Shown here piece by piece: positions 27,859 through 40,886 of a DNA stretch of 47,269 bases. The notes below the pieces were generated by a model, which was not told the DNA's origin, did not search any database, and saw only the letters and a list, made by a program, of their open reading frames with translations. The DNA comes from Saccharospirillum impatiens DSM 12546 (GTDB lineage: Bacteria; Pseudomonadota; Gammaproteobacteria; Pseudomonadales; Natronospirillaceae): positions 1 through 47,269 of the forward strand of contig NZ_AUIH01000033.1 in NCBI RefSeq assembly GCF_000423605.1, read 5' to 3'. A program made the position numbers and the translations under genes. Within the stretch, counting starts at the first letter, position 1. Every line of letters starts with the position of its first letter.

Positions 27859-29217
27859 ATGCGCTCGATCACAGTGTTAAGTCGATTGTCTGTTTTTGCC
27901 CTCAGTGTCAGTTTACTACCTGTGCAGGTAGGTGCAGGTACAGTTTCCATTGCGACCGTAGGCAATGGCGATATGGAACGTATGAAAACCCTATCCAGGC
28001 ACTTTGAACGAGATAATCCCGGAACCGTATTGGTGTGGGAAGTGGTGAATGAGTCAGTGTTGCGGCTCATGCAATCCCGAGACAGTAAACGGGATACACC
28101 TCGTTTTGATGTGTACACCGTAGGCATACTGGAGGCCTCTTTGTGGGGCCAGTCGGGACGACTCGATGCAGTACCTGATGGCCTGGCCGGGTCCCTGGCT
28201 GAGCACGGTTGGATCCCGGAGGTAATAAGAGGCTTTCAAGTCAATGATCGCTACTTCGGTTTGCCCTTCTATGGCGAAAGTTCCATCACCTATTATCGCA
28301 AGGATGTGTTTGAACGTTTGGGACTGAATATGCCTGATCGGCCGCAATGGTCAGATATTGAGTCACTGTTATCCAGAATGTCCCGCGCTACTGATGGAGC
28401 CAGAGGCCGAATCTGCCTGAGAGGGAAGTCTGGCTGGGGTGAGAACATGGCGTTGTTTTCAACCATGGTTAATAGCTTCGGTGGACGCTGGTTTGACTTG
28501 AAATGGCAGTCAACCATTCATTCTCAGCAATGGATGAATGCCATCGAGTTTTATCTGGAATTACAGACCCGTTATGGTTTGGAAACCCCCTGGGAAAATG
28601 GCTACAGTGAGAGTCTTTCTGCCTTTTCCAACGGCGATTGCGACATCTGGGTAGATTCTACAGCGGCGGGTGGTGCACTTGCAGCCAGTGAGCATTATCG
28701 CAATATTGGTTATCGACAGGCACCTTATCAGGAGACACAAACTGGCGCTAACTGGTTGTGGGCCTGGGGCTTTTCCGTACCGGACCGATCGTCTGTTAAA
28801 GATGAAGCCTGGCGGTTTATTGAGTGGGCTACGTCGGAGGAATATCAGCAATTGGTTGCCCGGGAATATGGCATTCAATTTGTGCCACCCGGAACCCGAC
28901 ATGCACTTTACGAAAACCCGGATTATCTCCGTTATGCGTCCTTCGCCGCGCCCACGATAGAAGCCATTCAAAGCACCGACTTCGACAATTCCTCAGTGCA
29001 ACCCATACCCTACCGCGGCGTCCAGTTTGTTCAGTCGGAAGAATTTCAGCAGGTTGGAAATCATGTTGGCGGGCTATTGGCCAGAGCGCTAGAGGATTAC
29101 AGTGACGGGGTAGATCCAGACCTGGATGATCTACTGGCATCCGCCGAAGAATTTTCAAATGCCGCTCATCGTATTGCCCGCTATCTGACGGAGCGAGGCA
29201 TTGATACTTACGAGTGA
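27859..29217 (+). CDS. Periplasmic solute-binding protein, sugar-type, without ABC partners
   Basis: The 452-residue protein begins with a signal peptide (MRSITVLSRLSVFALSVSLL, with cleavage likely after VGA near residue 26; no lipobox cysteine). The mature part is a family 1 solute-binding fold with MERMKTLSRHFERDNPG, RFDVYTVG, GLPFYGESSITYYRKDVFERLGL, PQWSDIE, and WLWAWGFSVPDRSSVKDEAWRFIEW. This resembles binding proteins for sugars or sugar alcohols. No permease or ATPase genes are nearby. It is convergent with a chemoreceptor gene, so it might deliver ligand to chemotaxis rather than transport. The ligand is unknown. Confidence 0.85.
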   Translation: MRSITVLSRLSVFALSVSLLPVQVGAGTVSIATVGNGDMERMKTLSRHFERDNPGTVLVWEVVNESVLRLMQSRDSKRDTPRFDVYTVGILEASLWGQSGRLDAVPDGLAGSLAEHGWIPEVIRGFQVNDRYFGLPFYGESSITYYRKDVFERLGLNMPDRPQWSDIESLLSRMSRATDGARGRICLRGKSGWGENMALFSTMVNSFGGRWFDLKWQSTIHSQQWMNAIEFYLELQTRYGLETPWENGYSESLSAFSNGDCDIWVDSTAAGGALAASEHYRNIGYRQAPYQETQTGANWLWAWGFSVPDRSSVKDEAWRFIEWATSEEYQQLVAREYGIQFVPPGTRHALYENPDYLRYASFAAPTIEAIQSTDFDNSSVQPIPYRGVQFVQSEEFQQVGNHVGGLLARALEDYSDGVDPDLDDLLASAEEFSNAAHRIARYLTERGIDTYE

Positions 29218-29263
29218 GATGTATGATGGCATACGAAACCCATTCCAATGGGTGGGTCAGGAA

Positions 29264-29284
29264 ACCCGCCTTTTCACGGCGGGT
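29264..29284. terminator. Hairpin between convergent binding-protein and chemoreceptor genes
   Basis: ACCCGCC-TTTTCAC-GGCGGGT (29264-29284) is a perfect 7-bp stem right at the chemoreceptor stop codon. Neither side has a T run, so it is a weak terminator or simply a stable 3' end for both mRNAs. Confidence 0.4.
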
Positions 29285-31350
29285 CAGTTCCTGAATTTCA
29301 TGACCATGGAATCGAGCTCGCCTGCCATAGCGCTTAGGCGGGTGCTGTTGTCCGTTGATGTTTGCGCCGAGGTTTCCGCGAGGCGAGCGTTATCGGTCAC
29401 CTGGTTAACTTGCAAGCGGATTGCGCTGATGCTTTGATCTTGTTGGTCGGCGATCTCGGATACCTGATCACTCAGTTCCCGGATGGTATTAATTCTGGCT
29501 TTGAAATCGTGGATGGCGGCATCAGCTTTGGTCGATACCTGGCAGCTTTCAGTGATTTTCACGCTGCTGTGTTGTAGCGAGGAAGAAAGGTCACTGAACG
29601 CTGTGACAAGCCCGTCTATGGTCTGTTGGATTTGAGCTGTAGACTCTGACGTTCGGCTTGCCAGCATCCGGACTTCATCGGCCACAACGGCAAACCCCCG
29701 TCCCTGTTCGCCGGCACGCGCGGCTTCTATGGCGGCATTGAGCGCGAGCAGGTTGGTTTGTTCGGCAATGCCCTCGATCGTTTTCGAGATCACTTCGACC
29801 CCTTTCATGTCGCTGTTTAGCCGCTCAATGGTGCCAGTGGCTTCCCGAAAGGCGACGCTCAGGCTGTCCATTGCCTCGGTGTTTTCACGAATATCACGGG
29901 CCGTTGTGGTAATTTCGTCATGCGCTGTGATGGCGACCTGCCGACCTTTCCCTGTCAGGTCAACCACGCTGCGCACTGCCGATTCCATTTGCTGGACGGC
30001 TGAGAGGATGTGAGTTGTCTCCTGGGTCTGCTCTCTGGATGCGGTGCTGACGGAGGCATTTAGCTGCTTGCTCTGAAGCGCCGAATCAGTGATGTCGTGT
30101 GCCTTGGTTTTCAGATCGGTGATCATGGCACTTAACGCTGCGCGTACCGCTTCTACCGCTGTTATCAGGTCGCCCATTTCGTCACGGTGCCGGGACTCGA
30201 CGCTGTTGCTCAGGTCGCCGGTCGACAGTGACTTCAACGCAACTTTCAAGGTTGCCATAGGTGCCTTTATGCTTTTAATGATCAGCCACAATACGAGACT
30301 GATGGTCAGTATGATGGCGGCCAGGCCGAACCCGATCAGTTGAGTACCGAGCGTCAGGCTCGCATCCACCCGGTCGGCGACATTGGTGGCATATTGCTGG
30401 GAAAAGTTGTTCAGTGTCGACAAAGAAGCTCTAACGCTGTTTTGGGCGTTTCGAATGTCTTGTGAACTGAGCGCAGCGGCTTGTTGGTAGCCGAGCAGTA
30501 CTTCACGGCTTTCCAGCAGTCCCGATTCATTGACTTTGGGCTCTAATGAATCGGTTTCCGTTCCGTTTACCAGTGTTTGTATTTGAACGGTAATCGACTG
30601 CGCTAATTGCATAAAAGGCCTGGATGACGGGTCATTCATGGCCATGGTTGTGAAGCTGAAAAACAAGTTCTGGTGGCCTTGTTGCCAGGCTTCAAATCGT
30701 TGTGCAAGGTCGGGGAGCTGGTCGGTGTGGGTTGCCAGGCTGACATCTTTGAGCAAAAGCAGACCGCTGAGGAATGACGCGTAGAATTCATTGGCGACTG
30801 CCAGCGCATAATCATCGGCCAGTGACAGTGAAAAATCTTCAAAGGCCGTTGCCAAACCTGTTCTAACGTCGTTAGATTCAAGCACTAAATCGCTATAACG
30901 GCGTTCAAATTCCAGACTGCGGGCTTTACCGTCGGTAAGGCGATTCACGGTCGAAAAAATCTGCCTCAACACACCGCGCAACGTTTCCAGAGCAGCTTGC
31001 TCGTTGCGGGTGTTGGGCAACGAATCCAGCCTGAGCTGTAAGGCATTTAACTCTGTTTCGAGGTTTGCCTGGTGTTCTTCCAATCGGGTGTCCAGCTCTG
31101 CCAGACGAGTGTCTGACTCGGCATTGATCGCTACTTGAAAGTCTTCAGCCACGCGTGCAGTAAGCAAGTCTATCCGATTTGTGATGCGAGCAATGGGCGT
31201 CGCAGACTCGGTAAGCAGGGTGAGTTCGTCAATCGTCGATGTCGCATTGCGCACACTGATGGCTGAAGTTGCAACGACGAATAGGATTACGATGATGAAC
31301 CCAAGGCTGATGCGCCCGACGATACTGAGTGCCGGTATGGTATTGATCAT
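29284..31350 (-). CDS. Methyl-accepting chemotaxis protein
   Basis: The 688-residue chemoreceptor has a first membrane helix at about 12-33, a long and predicted all-helical periplasmic domain (34-333), and a second helix at about 334-358. A HAMP domain follows, and then the cytoplasmic signalling domain with its hairpin tip [20 protein letters not shown] and [13 protein letters not shown]. The periplasmic part of about 300 residues fits a helical-bimodular (HBM) type sensor, but this is judged by length and helical content only. No C-terminal pentapeptide for CheR binding is visible (it ends MVMKFRN). It reports to CheA through CheW elsewhere. The convergent neighbour is a periplasmic binding protein. 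Confidence 0.93.
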   Translation of the reverse strand: MINTIPALSIVGRISLGFIIVILFVVATSAISVRNATSTIDELTLLTESATPIARITNRIDLLTARVAEDFQVAINAESDTRLAELDTRLEEHQANLETELNALQLRLDSLPNTRNEQAALETLRGVLRQIFSTVNRLTDGKARSLEFERRYSDLVLESNDVRTGLATAFEDFSLSLADDYALAVANEFYASFLSGLLLLKDVSLATHTDQLPDLAQRFEAWQQGHQNLFFSFTTMAMNDPSSRPFMQLAQSITVQIQTLVNGTETDSLEPKVNESGLLESREVLLGYQQAAALSSQDIRNAQNSVRASLSTLNNFSQQYATNVADRVDASLTLGTQLIGFGLAAIILTISLVLWLIIKSIKAPMATLKVALKSLSTGDLSNSVESRHRDEMGDLITAVEAVRAALSAMITDLKTKAHDITDSALQSKQLNASVSTASREQTQETTHILSAVQQMESAVRSVVDLTGKGRQVAITAHDEITTTARDIRENTEAMDSLSVAFREATGTIERLNSDMKGVEVISKTIEGIAEQTNLLALNAAIEAARAGEQGRGFAVVADEVRMLASRTSESTAQIQQTIDGLVTAFSDLSSSLQHSSVKITESCQVSTKADAAIHDFKARINTIRELSDQVSEIADQQDQSISAIRLQVNQVTDNARLAETSAQTSTDNSTRLSAMAGELDSMVMKFRN

Positions 31351-31562
31351 GAATGCTCACCACCGTGTTTTTACCGCCCGGAATGTGAGCGGTGATATTA
31401 TTGTTGTATTGTTAAAGAGTATGCTGAATGAACGGCTTTGACCTGTACGAAAAAGACGGCTTTCAATACAAAGTTAAGCTTTGGTGGGGTGTGAGCCCTC
31501 CGGGTAAAAAAGCAGCTGTTTAGCTTGAATTGGTGGAGGTGAAGCAGTAGCCTTGTGATGTC

Positions 31563-31655
31563 TTGTCGGAGTGCCGGGGTAACCCCCCTGGCTGAGATCG
31601 CACTAGCGGGATCCGTTGAACCTGATCGAGTTCGTACTCGCGAAGGAAACAAGGG
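31563..31655 (+). promoter_or_regulatory. TPP riboswitch (THI element)
   Basis: The hallmark words are present in order: CGGAGTGCC, CTGGCTGAGATC, GGGATCCGTTGAACCTGATC, then ACTCGCGAAGGAAACAAG. It lies 215 nt before thiC in the correct orientation. A strong terminator follows at 31768, so control is probably by transcription termination when thiamine pyrophosphate is bound. Confidence 0.95.
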
Positions 31656-31692
31656 GACTACCAGCCTTGGGGCCACGCCCTGGAGGCCATGA

Positions 31693-35319
<3,627 letters not shown>

Positions 35320-35323
<4 letters not shown>

Positions 35324-35535
35324 AGGTGCTGTGTAACGGTGACTGGCTGGACATCGACACCGGGGCGATGCTGGAGGAAGCCTTGTCGAGCTATGTGAAT
35401 GCGCAGCAAGCGCATGCGCTCACGGGCCTGGCGGTGGCCTGCAATGGCGAGGTCATACCCCGCCCGCAATGGTCGCGCCGGCCCCTGGTCGAAGGCGATC
35501 AACTCGATCTTTTTTATGCTGTGGCCGGAGGATGA
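35320..35535 (+). CDS. thiS: Thiamine sulfur carrier protein ThiS
   Basis: The 71-residue ubiquitin-like protein ends AVAGG. The C-terminal glycine pair is needed for activation and thiocarboxylate formation. It supplies sulfur for the thiazole ring made by ThiG. The start at 35320 overlaps the end of thiDE by 4 nt (ATGA). No thiF, the enzyme that activates ThiS, is in this window. Confidence 0.92.
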
Positions 35536-35537
35536 CC

Positions 35538-36323
35538 ATGCTAACCATTGCCAACACCCCCTTTGTATCGCGATTGCTCACCGGCACCGGCAAGTTCAGC
35601 CGTTCCTCAATCATGCTCGACGCTCTGGCCAGCAGCGGAACGGAGCTGGTGACTCTGGCGTTACGGCGCCTGGACCGGCGCGACCGGGATACCATTTTCG
35701 AACCCTTGCACGCAGCCGGTTATCGGCTGTTGCCGAATACGTCCGGTGCGCGAACAGCCGAAGAGGCTGTGCAGGCTGCGCAATTGACCCGTGAGGCCAT
35801 GGGGACACCCTGGCTAAAACTGGAAATTCACCCGGATCCGCGCTATCTGCTGCCTGATCCGGTTGAAACCCTGAAAGCGGCCGAACGACTGGTAGAGATG
35901 GGCTTTATTGTGCTGCCTTACGTGCATGCCGACCCGGTGCTGTGCAAACGACTGGAAGAGGCAGGCTGTGCGGCCGTTATGCCATTGGCGGCGCCCATTG
36001 GTTCGAATCAGGGGCTGGTCACCGGAAGGTTTCTCGACATTATCATCGAGCAGTCTCAGGTGCCCGTCATTGTCGATGCCGGGCTGGGCGCACCTTCTCA
36101 GGCGGCTGAAGCCATGGAGCGAGGGGCCGATGCGGTTCTGGTTAATACGGCCATCGCGACGGCAACTGATCCGGTGGGAATGGCCGCAGCCTTCAGAGCG
36201 GCCGTTGAGGCGGGCTTTCAAGCGCGGCAGGCCGGATTGGCTGTCTCGGGCGGGGGGGCTTCGGCGACCAGTCCGCTGACCACCTTTCTTGATGTCGGGA
36301 GGCCTGTTGATGTCGATTCATGA
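35538..36323 (+). CDS. thiG: Thiazole synthase
   Basis: The 261-residue TIM-barrel protein joins deoxyxylulose 5-phosphate, ThiS-thiocarboxylate and dehydroglycine into the thiazole phosphate. It has [24 protein letters not shown] (as VTLALRRLD), [10 protein letters not shown] with the catalytic lysine, and the phosphate-binding end [19 protein letters not shown] 7-11 nt before the ATG at 35538 favours this start over the ATG at 35532. Its end overlaps thiH. Confidence 0.95.
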   Translation: MLTIANTPFVSRLLTGTGKFSRSSIMLDALASSGTELVTLALRRLDRRDRDTIFEPLHAAGYRLLPNTSGARTAEEAVQAAQLTREAMGTPWLKLEIHPDPRYLLPDPVETLKAAERLVEMGFIVLPYVHADPVLCKRLEEAGCAAVMPLAAPIGSNQGLVTGRFLDIIIEQSQVPVIVDAGLGAPSQAAEAMERGADAVLVNTAIATATDPVGMAAAFRAAVEAGFQARQAGLAVSGGGASATSPLTTFLDVGRPVDVDS

Positions 36324-37434
36324 ACCGGTTCAGTTACCCGACTGGCAAACAGCCGGGTTGTCATTGTACGCCAAAACGGAAGCAGACGTTGAGCGGGCCC
36401 TGGCCCGTTCGCAGCGCAGCATCGAAGACTTTATGGCGCTGGTCAGCCCGGCTGCAAGGCCTTATCTGGAGGTCATGGCGCAACGGAGTCACCAGTTGAC
36501 GGTACAGCGTTTTGGCCGCACTCAGCAGCTGTTTGCGCCACTCTACGTCAGTAATGCCTGTGCCAATGAGTGCGACTATTGTGGTTTTTCAATGAGCAAC
36601 CGGGTTCGCCGTAAGGTGTTGAACGACAGTGAACTGGCACGGGAGGCAGATTTCCTCAAACGCCAGGGGTTCGAACATCTGTTGCTGGTGGCGGGCGAAG
36701 CGCCGCGTGTGGCAGGGGTTGAGTACTTTGAGCGGGCACTGCGGCAGTTGGGTCCGACTGTCGCGCAAATCAGTCTTGAGGTACAGCCCATGGCGACTGA
36801 AGAATACCGGCGCTTGCACCGGGCCGGTCTGCACGCCGTGCTGGTCTACCAGGAAACCTATCATCGACCGACCTATCGATCCCATCACACCCGGGGCAAT
36901 AAAGCTGATTACGACCAGCGCTTGGCGGCCCTTGGGCGAGCTGGCGATGCCGGTATTCATCGACTTGGGTTGGGCGTATTGCTGGGGCTGGCAGACTGGC
37001 GCCTGGACAGCCTGATGGCAGCCTACCACCTGCGTTACCTGGAGCGTCGCTGCTGGCGTAGCCGGTTTTCCATGTCATTCCCCCGGCTGCGACCGGCCGA
37101 GGGGGGTTTTCAAGCACCTCACCCGCTGTCGGATGCCGATCTGGTGCAGCTGATCTGCGCCTGGCGTTTATTCAGTCCGGAACTTGAGCTGAGTCTGTCT
37201 ACCCGGGAGCCCGCTTCGCTGCGCGAACATCTGCTGCCTCTGGGTGTGACAAGCCTGAGCGCGGGCTCTTCAACCCGACCAGGTGGCTACGCGGTTGAGC
37301 CGGAAATCGCGTTGGAACAGTTCAGTATTGACGACAATCGCTCCCTAAAGGATGTTGTTGCCGCTGTTCAACGGTTAGACTACCAACCGGTATGGAAAGA
37401 CTGGGACCCGCACCTACATGTGGAGTTATGGTGA
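36310..37434 (+). CDS. thiH: Tyrosine lyase ThiH (radical SAM)
   Basis: The 374-residue radical SAM enzyme cleaves tyrosine to give dehydroglycine for ThiG. The cluster motif [13 protein letters not shown] (CxxxCxxC) and the family segments [33 protein letters not shown] and LSLSTREP are present. GGGAGG before the ATG at 36310 supports the start. It overlaps thiG by 14 nt and is the last gene of the operon; an IS256 element begins 4 nt after its stop. Use of ThiH rather than ThiO (glycine oxidase) is the oxygen-sensitive route. Confidence 0.95.
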   Translation: MSIHEPVQLPDWQTAGLSLYAKTEADVERALARSQRSIEDFMALVSPAARPYLEVMAQRSHQLTVQRFGRTQQLFAPLYVSNACANECDYCGFSMSNRVRRKVLNDSELAREADFLKRQGFEHLLLVAGEAPRVAGVEYFERALRQLGPTVAQISLEVQPMATEEYRRLHRAGLHAVLVYQETYHRPTYRSHHTRGNKADYDQRLAALGRAGDAGIHRLGLGVLLGLADWRLDSLMAAYHLRYLERRCWRSRFSMSFPRLRPAEGGFQAPHPLSDADLVQLICAWRLFSPELELSLSTREPASLREHLLPLGVTSLSAGSSTRPGGYAVEPEIALEQFSIDDNRSLKDVVAAVQRLDYQPVWKDWDPHLHVELW

Positions 37435-37438
37435 TTTC

Positions 37439-38787
37439 TGGTGTATGGAAACAGGCTGATGAGGTGGCGTATCCTGCTGGTTGATCTCGACCAAGATCAC
37501 AACCAACAGAGGACGATACGCCATGACCAAGTCTAACCTGCACGCTCTTTCACAACCAGAGTCTGAACACGATCCGTTACACGACCTGATACGTCAGGGT
37601 GCCCGCAAGCTGATTGCTGAAGCGGTTGATACCGAGCTGGCGGCGTTGTTGGCGCAGTGCGCTGATAAGAAAACCCCTGAGGGTCAGCAGGCGGTGGTCC
37701 GTAATGGGCACCTGCCAGAACGTACGATCCAGACCGGCGTCGGCGATATTCCGGTTCAGGTGCCCAAGGTGCGTGACCGCAATGGGTCTGGCATCAAGTT
37801 CAACAGCCAGCTGTTGCCGCCGTATCTCAAGCGCGCCAAGAGCCTTGATGAGCTGATTCCCTGGCTCTACCTGCGCGGGGTATCGTCTGGCGACTTTCAA
37901 GAGGCGTTGACGGCGCTAGTGGGCGAACAGGCCGACGGCCTGTCTGCCAATACTGTCTCCCGGCTGAAAGCCCGTTGGCTGGACGAACATAAGGCTTGGC
38001 AACGCCAGGACCTGAGCCAGAAGCGCTACGTGTACTGGTGGGCCGATGGTGTCTACAGCAAGGTCCGCATGGATAGCCGGCTGTGCCTGCTGGTCATTGT
38101 CGGGGTCACCGAACATGGCCGCAAAGAGTTGGTGGCGGTGGAAGACGGCCACCGGGAGTCCGAAGCCAGCTGGCTGGAGTTGCTGCGGGACCTGAAGCAC
38201 CGCAACCTGGGCGGCGCTCCGAAACTCGCTGTGGGCGACGGGGCTCTGGGCTTCTGGAACGCCCTGAGCAAGGCGTTCCCGGAGACGGTGCATCAACGCT
38301 GCTGGGTCCACAAAACGGCCAACGTGCTGGATAAGCTGCCCAAGTCGATGCAGCCCAAAGTCAAGTCCGCCCTGCATGACGTCTATGGGGCGCCGAGTCG
38401 TGCCGAAGCCCAGGCGGCGTTTGACAACACGCTGACCCGCTTTGGCGACAAGTACCCCAAGGCCATGGACTGCCTGCGCAAGGACCGAGAAGAGCTGCTG
38501 GCGTTTTACGACTTCCCGGCGGCGCATTGGATACACCTGAGGACCACGAACCCGATTGAATCGACGTTCGCGACCGTGCGTCTGAGAACGAAGAAAACCC
38601 GAGGCTGTGGCTCCAGGGAAACCACCCTGGCCATGGTCTTCAAACTGATGCAAACGGCTCAGAATAATTGGAAGCGCATCAAGGGCTTTCAGCTCCTGGA
38701 ACTGGTGATCAACAACGTCCAGTTTCGGGACGGAGAGCAAGTAAAAGATCAATCAGACAGGAACGCTGCCTGATGGGTCATACACCA
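37439..38787 (+). mobile_element. IS256-family insertion sequence, complete
   Basis: The element runs from TGGTGTATGG at 37439 to its inverted copy ending CATACACCA at 38787. It contains a single transposase gene. The terminal repeats match over nine bases (TGGTGTATG) and less well further in. No clear 8-9 bp target duplication is visible at its edges. It sits just after thiH, so it does not break that gene. Confidence 0.85.
37523..38773 (+). CDS. IS256-family transposase
   Basis: The 416-residue DDE transposase has [27 protein letters not shown] (first aspartate), [15 protein letters not shown] (second aspartate), [16 protein letters not shown], and [26 protein letters not shown] with the final glutamate. 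These are the markers of the IS256 (MULE-type) family. The frame is complete, so the element may be active. The start at 37523 is after AGAGGACG; a longer frame from 37481 has no ribosome site. It is one of two IS sequences seen, the other being the fragment at 1-132. Confidence 0.95.
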   Translation: MTKSNLHALSQPESEHDPLHDLIRQGARKLIAEAVDTELAALLAQCADKKTPEGQQAVVRNGHLPERTIQTGVGDIPVQVPKVRDRNGSGIKFNSQLLPPYLKRAKSLDELIPWLYLRGVSSGDFQEALTALVGEQADGLSANTVSRLKARWLDEHKAWQRQDLSQKRYVYWWADGVYSKVRMDSRLCLLVIVGVTEHGRKELVAVEDGHRESEASWLELLRDLKHRNLGGAPKLAVGDGALGFWNALSKAFPETVHQRCWVHKTANVLDKLPKSMQPKVKSALHDVYGAPSRAEAQAAFDNTLTRFGDKYPKAMDCLRKDREELLAFYDFPAAHWIHLRTTNPIESTFATVRLRTKKTRGCGSRETTLAMVFKLMQTAQNNWKRIKGFQLLELVINNVQFRDGEQVKDQSDRNAA

Positions 38788-38945
38788 CATTTGACAATAT
38801 CTCCTACATGTGTCAGGATGAGTAAAAGTTCCGCTTTCCGGTTTGCCACAGTGCCATTCCTTGCCTTTACTTCAGGGACCTGTTGTCCAACAAGGGGCGA
38901 GGGCACTTGGCATTCAAAGATGTCAATTTGCATGATGGAGTAACC

Positions 38946-39317
38946 ATGTCGACACCCGTTCTGATCTGTGACGATTCAAGTTTTGCCCGAAAACAGGTGC
39001 AGCGTGCCCTGCCGCCCGACTGGGATGTGGATGTCACCTTTGCCGGTAATGGTGAAGAGGGGTTGTCGGCCATCAATGCCGGTAAAGGCGATGTGGTGTT
39101 TCTCGACTTAACCATGCCGGTGATGGATGGGTTCGAGGTGCTGGAGGCCATCAAGAAGCAAGATTTGCCTTGCCTGGTTGTGGTGATTTCAGGCGATATA
39201 CAACCAGAAGCCATGGCACGCGTGAAAAAATTGGGTGCGGTCGATTTTATCAAAAAACCAGTGGATGCCCAGCGGTTGCAGCAAGTGCTGACCGACTTCG
39301 GCATCTATGCGGGGTGA
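38946..39317 (+). CDS. CheY-like single-domain response regulator
   Basis: The 123-residue protein is only a receiver domain. It has the acidic pair in LICDDSSFAR (D9, D10), the phosphorylated aspartate D54 in VFLDLTMPVMDG, VVISGDI, and lysine in VDFIKKPVDA. Without an output domain it should act by binding a partner. Just 4 nt downstream starts a CheC-type phosphatase gene, which may dephosphorylate it, and then a diguanylate cyclase. GGAG before the ATG at 38946 supports the start. No sigma-28 site was found upstream. Confidence 0.88.
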   Translation: MSTPVLICDDSSFARKQVQRALPPDWDVDVTFAGNGEEGLSAINAGKGDVVFLDLTMPVMDGFEVLEAIKKQDLPCLVVVISGDIQPEAMARVKKLGAVDFIKKPVDAQRLQQVLTDFGIYAG

Positions 39318-39321
39318 ACGG

Positions 39322-39930
39322 ATGAGCACCGAGCATCTCGATGAGGAAATGCGCGATGTGTTTCAGGAAATCGCCAACGTGGCCATGGGTCGGGCCGCGG
39401 ATTTGCTGGCCCGGCTGCTGAACAACTATGTGGTTTTGCCCATACCCGTTGTGAACCTGCTGGAGCGCAATGAACTGAAAATGGCGTTGTCTTCGCTCAA
39501 ATCAGTCGATTCGGTGAGTGCTGTGTGCCAGGGGTTTGTTGGTTCCCGGATTTCCGGTGAAGCACTGCTGATTTTCAATGACACCAGTTTTCAGGACATT
39601 GCTGAACTGACCGAGTTCAAGGGTGATATCACACCGGATATAGAGCTCGAACTGTTGATGGACATTGCCAATATACTGATTGGCGCTTGCCTGAAAGGGT
39701 TAACCGAACAACTGGACGTTTCATTCAGCCAGGGCCAGCCAGTGTTGCTTGGGCAGCACTTGAATCTACAGGATCTGATAAACAATCAGACCGGAAACTG
39801 GAAGCGGGCCCTGACCATTGAAATTCCGTATCGCCTTGAGAGCCGCAACGTCGACTGTGACTTACTGCTGTTGTTTACCGAAGACAGCCTCGCAGTGCTC
39901 GAGAGTAAAGTCCGTTTTATGCTGGAGTAA
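39322..39930 (+). CDS. CheC/CheX-type chemotaxis phosphatase
   Basis: The 202-residue protein has the phosphatase motif DVFQEIAN (D-x3-E-x2-N) with a proline at the expected distance of 23 residues (VVLPIP), and a second, similar helix with ELLMDIANILIGACLKGL. This is the CheC fold, whose members remove phosphate from CheY-type receivers. Its place directly behind a response regulator suggests that is the substrate. The start is the ATG at 39322 (GGGTGAACGG before it); an alternative at 39307 overlaps the previous gene. It ends 2 nt before the next gene. Confidence 0.85.
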   Translation: MSTEHLDEEMRDVFQEIANVAMGRAADLLARLLNNYVVLPIPVVNLLERNELKMALSSLKSVDSVSAVCQGFVGSRISGEALLIFNDTSFQDIAELTEFKGDITPDIELELLMDIANILIGACLKGLTEQLDVSFSQGQPVLLGQHLNLQDLINNQTGNWKRALTIEIPYRLESRNVDCDLLLLFTEDSLAVLESKVRFMLE

Positions 39931-39932
39931 CC

Positions 39933-40886
39933 ATGTCCTCACCTCGCGAGTCGGTAAATGATTTCCATTGGTTGATCGAGGTACTGCAGACCATCGACGT
40001 CGGTATGCTGGTGGTCGACCTGGACTATAAGGTGATGGCCTGGAATGGGTTTATGGAAAACCACAGTGGCATCTCGCCTCAGGACGCCCTGGGCAAAAAC
40101 CTCTTTGAGGTTTTTCCGGACATTCCACAGCACTGGTTTGAGCACAAGGCGAGAACCGTTATTGAGTTGCGAAACCGGGCGTTTACCACCTGGGAGCAGC
40201 GGCCCTATGTGTTTCGGTTCAAGAATAACCGGCCTATAACGGGCACTTCCGAGTTCATGTATCAGAACTGTACCTTTATTCCTGTAGCGGATACGCAGGG
40301 CGAGGTGAACAGTTTGTGCATCATCGTCTACGACGTCAGTGATGTCGCGGTGAGCAAGATCGAATTGCAAAAAGCCAACAAGCGACTGAAAGAGTTTTCC
40401 CGCAAAGACGGTCTGACCGGCCTGTTCAATCGTGGATACTGGGAGCACCAGTTGCTGCAGGAGTTCAAACGACAACAGCGGGCCCAGCAACCGACCTCGC
40501 TGATTATGATGGATATCGATCATTTCAAAGCGGTGAATGACACCCATGGCCATACGATTGGTGACGACGTGATTCGCATGGTCGCCTCGGTTATTCGGGA
40601 CACGCTGCGAACTACGGATGTGGCAGGGCGTTATGGTGGTGAGGAGTTTGCAGTGATACTGCCGGATACCACCGGTGAAGACGCGGTGACGCTCGCCGAA
40701 CGACTGCGCGTTCATGTTGAAGAGCAGGTGTTAGCGTCTGAAGAAGCGAACTTGCAGGTCACCATAAGCCTCGGTGTGGCCAGCTGGAATCCGGAATTGT
40801 CAACGCATTCTGAATGGATCAGCCTGGCGGATCAGGCGCTTTATCAATCGAAAGATCTCGGCCGTAACCGGGTCAGCCTGGCGTAA
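39933..40886 (+). CDS. PAS-GGDEF diguanylate cyclase
   Basis: The 317-residue protein has a PAS domain (residues about 10-140: VDLDYKVMAWNGFMENHSG), a linker helix (VAVSKIELQKANKRLKEFS) and a GGDEF domain beginning RKDGLTGLFNRGYW, with the active site YGGEEF and metal aspartate in MMDIDHFKAVNDTHGH. RTTD five residues before GGEEF is a product-inhibition I-site. It should make c-di-GMP. No membrane helix. It is the third gene of the operon with the receiver and CheC-type genes. Its last 14 nt overlap the end of the convergent helicase gene. Confidence 0.93.
   Translation: MSSPRESVNDFHWLIEVLQTIDVGMLVVDLDYKVMAWNGFMENHSGISPQDALGKNLFEVFPDIPQHWFEHKARTVIELRNRAFTTWEQRPYVFRFKNNRPITGTSEFMYQNCTFIPVADTQGEVNSLCIIVYDVSDVAVSKIELQKANKRLKEFSRKDGLTGLFNRGYWEHQLLQEFKRQQRAQQPTSLIMMDIDHFKAVNDTHGHTIGDDVIRMVASVIRDTLRTTDVAGRYGGEEFAVILPDTTGEDAVTLAERLRVHVEEQVLASEEANLQVTISLGVASWNPELSTHSEWISLADQALYQSKDLGRNRVSLA

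Noticed and set aside
31351-31450. Possible sigma-28 promoter upstream of the chemoreceptor
   Set aside because: Words like TAACTTT and GCCG are present on the minus strand but the spacing (7-8 nt) does not fit the sigma-28 consensus.
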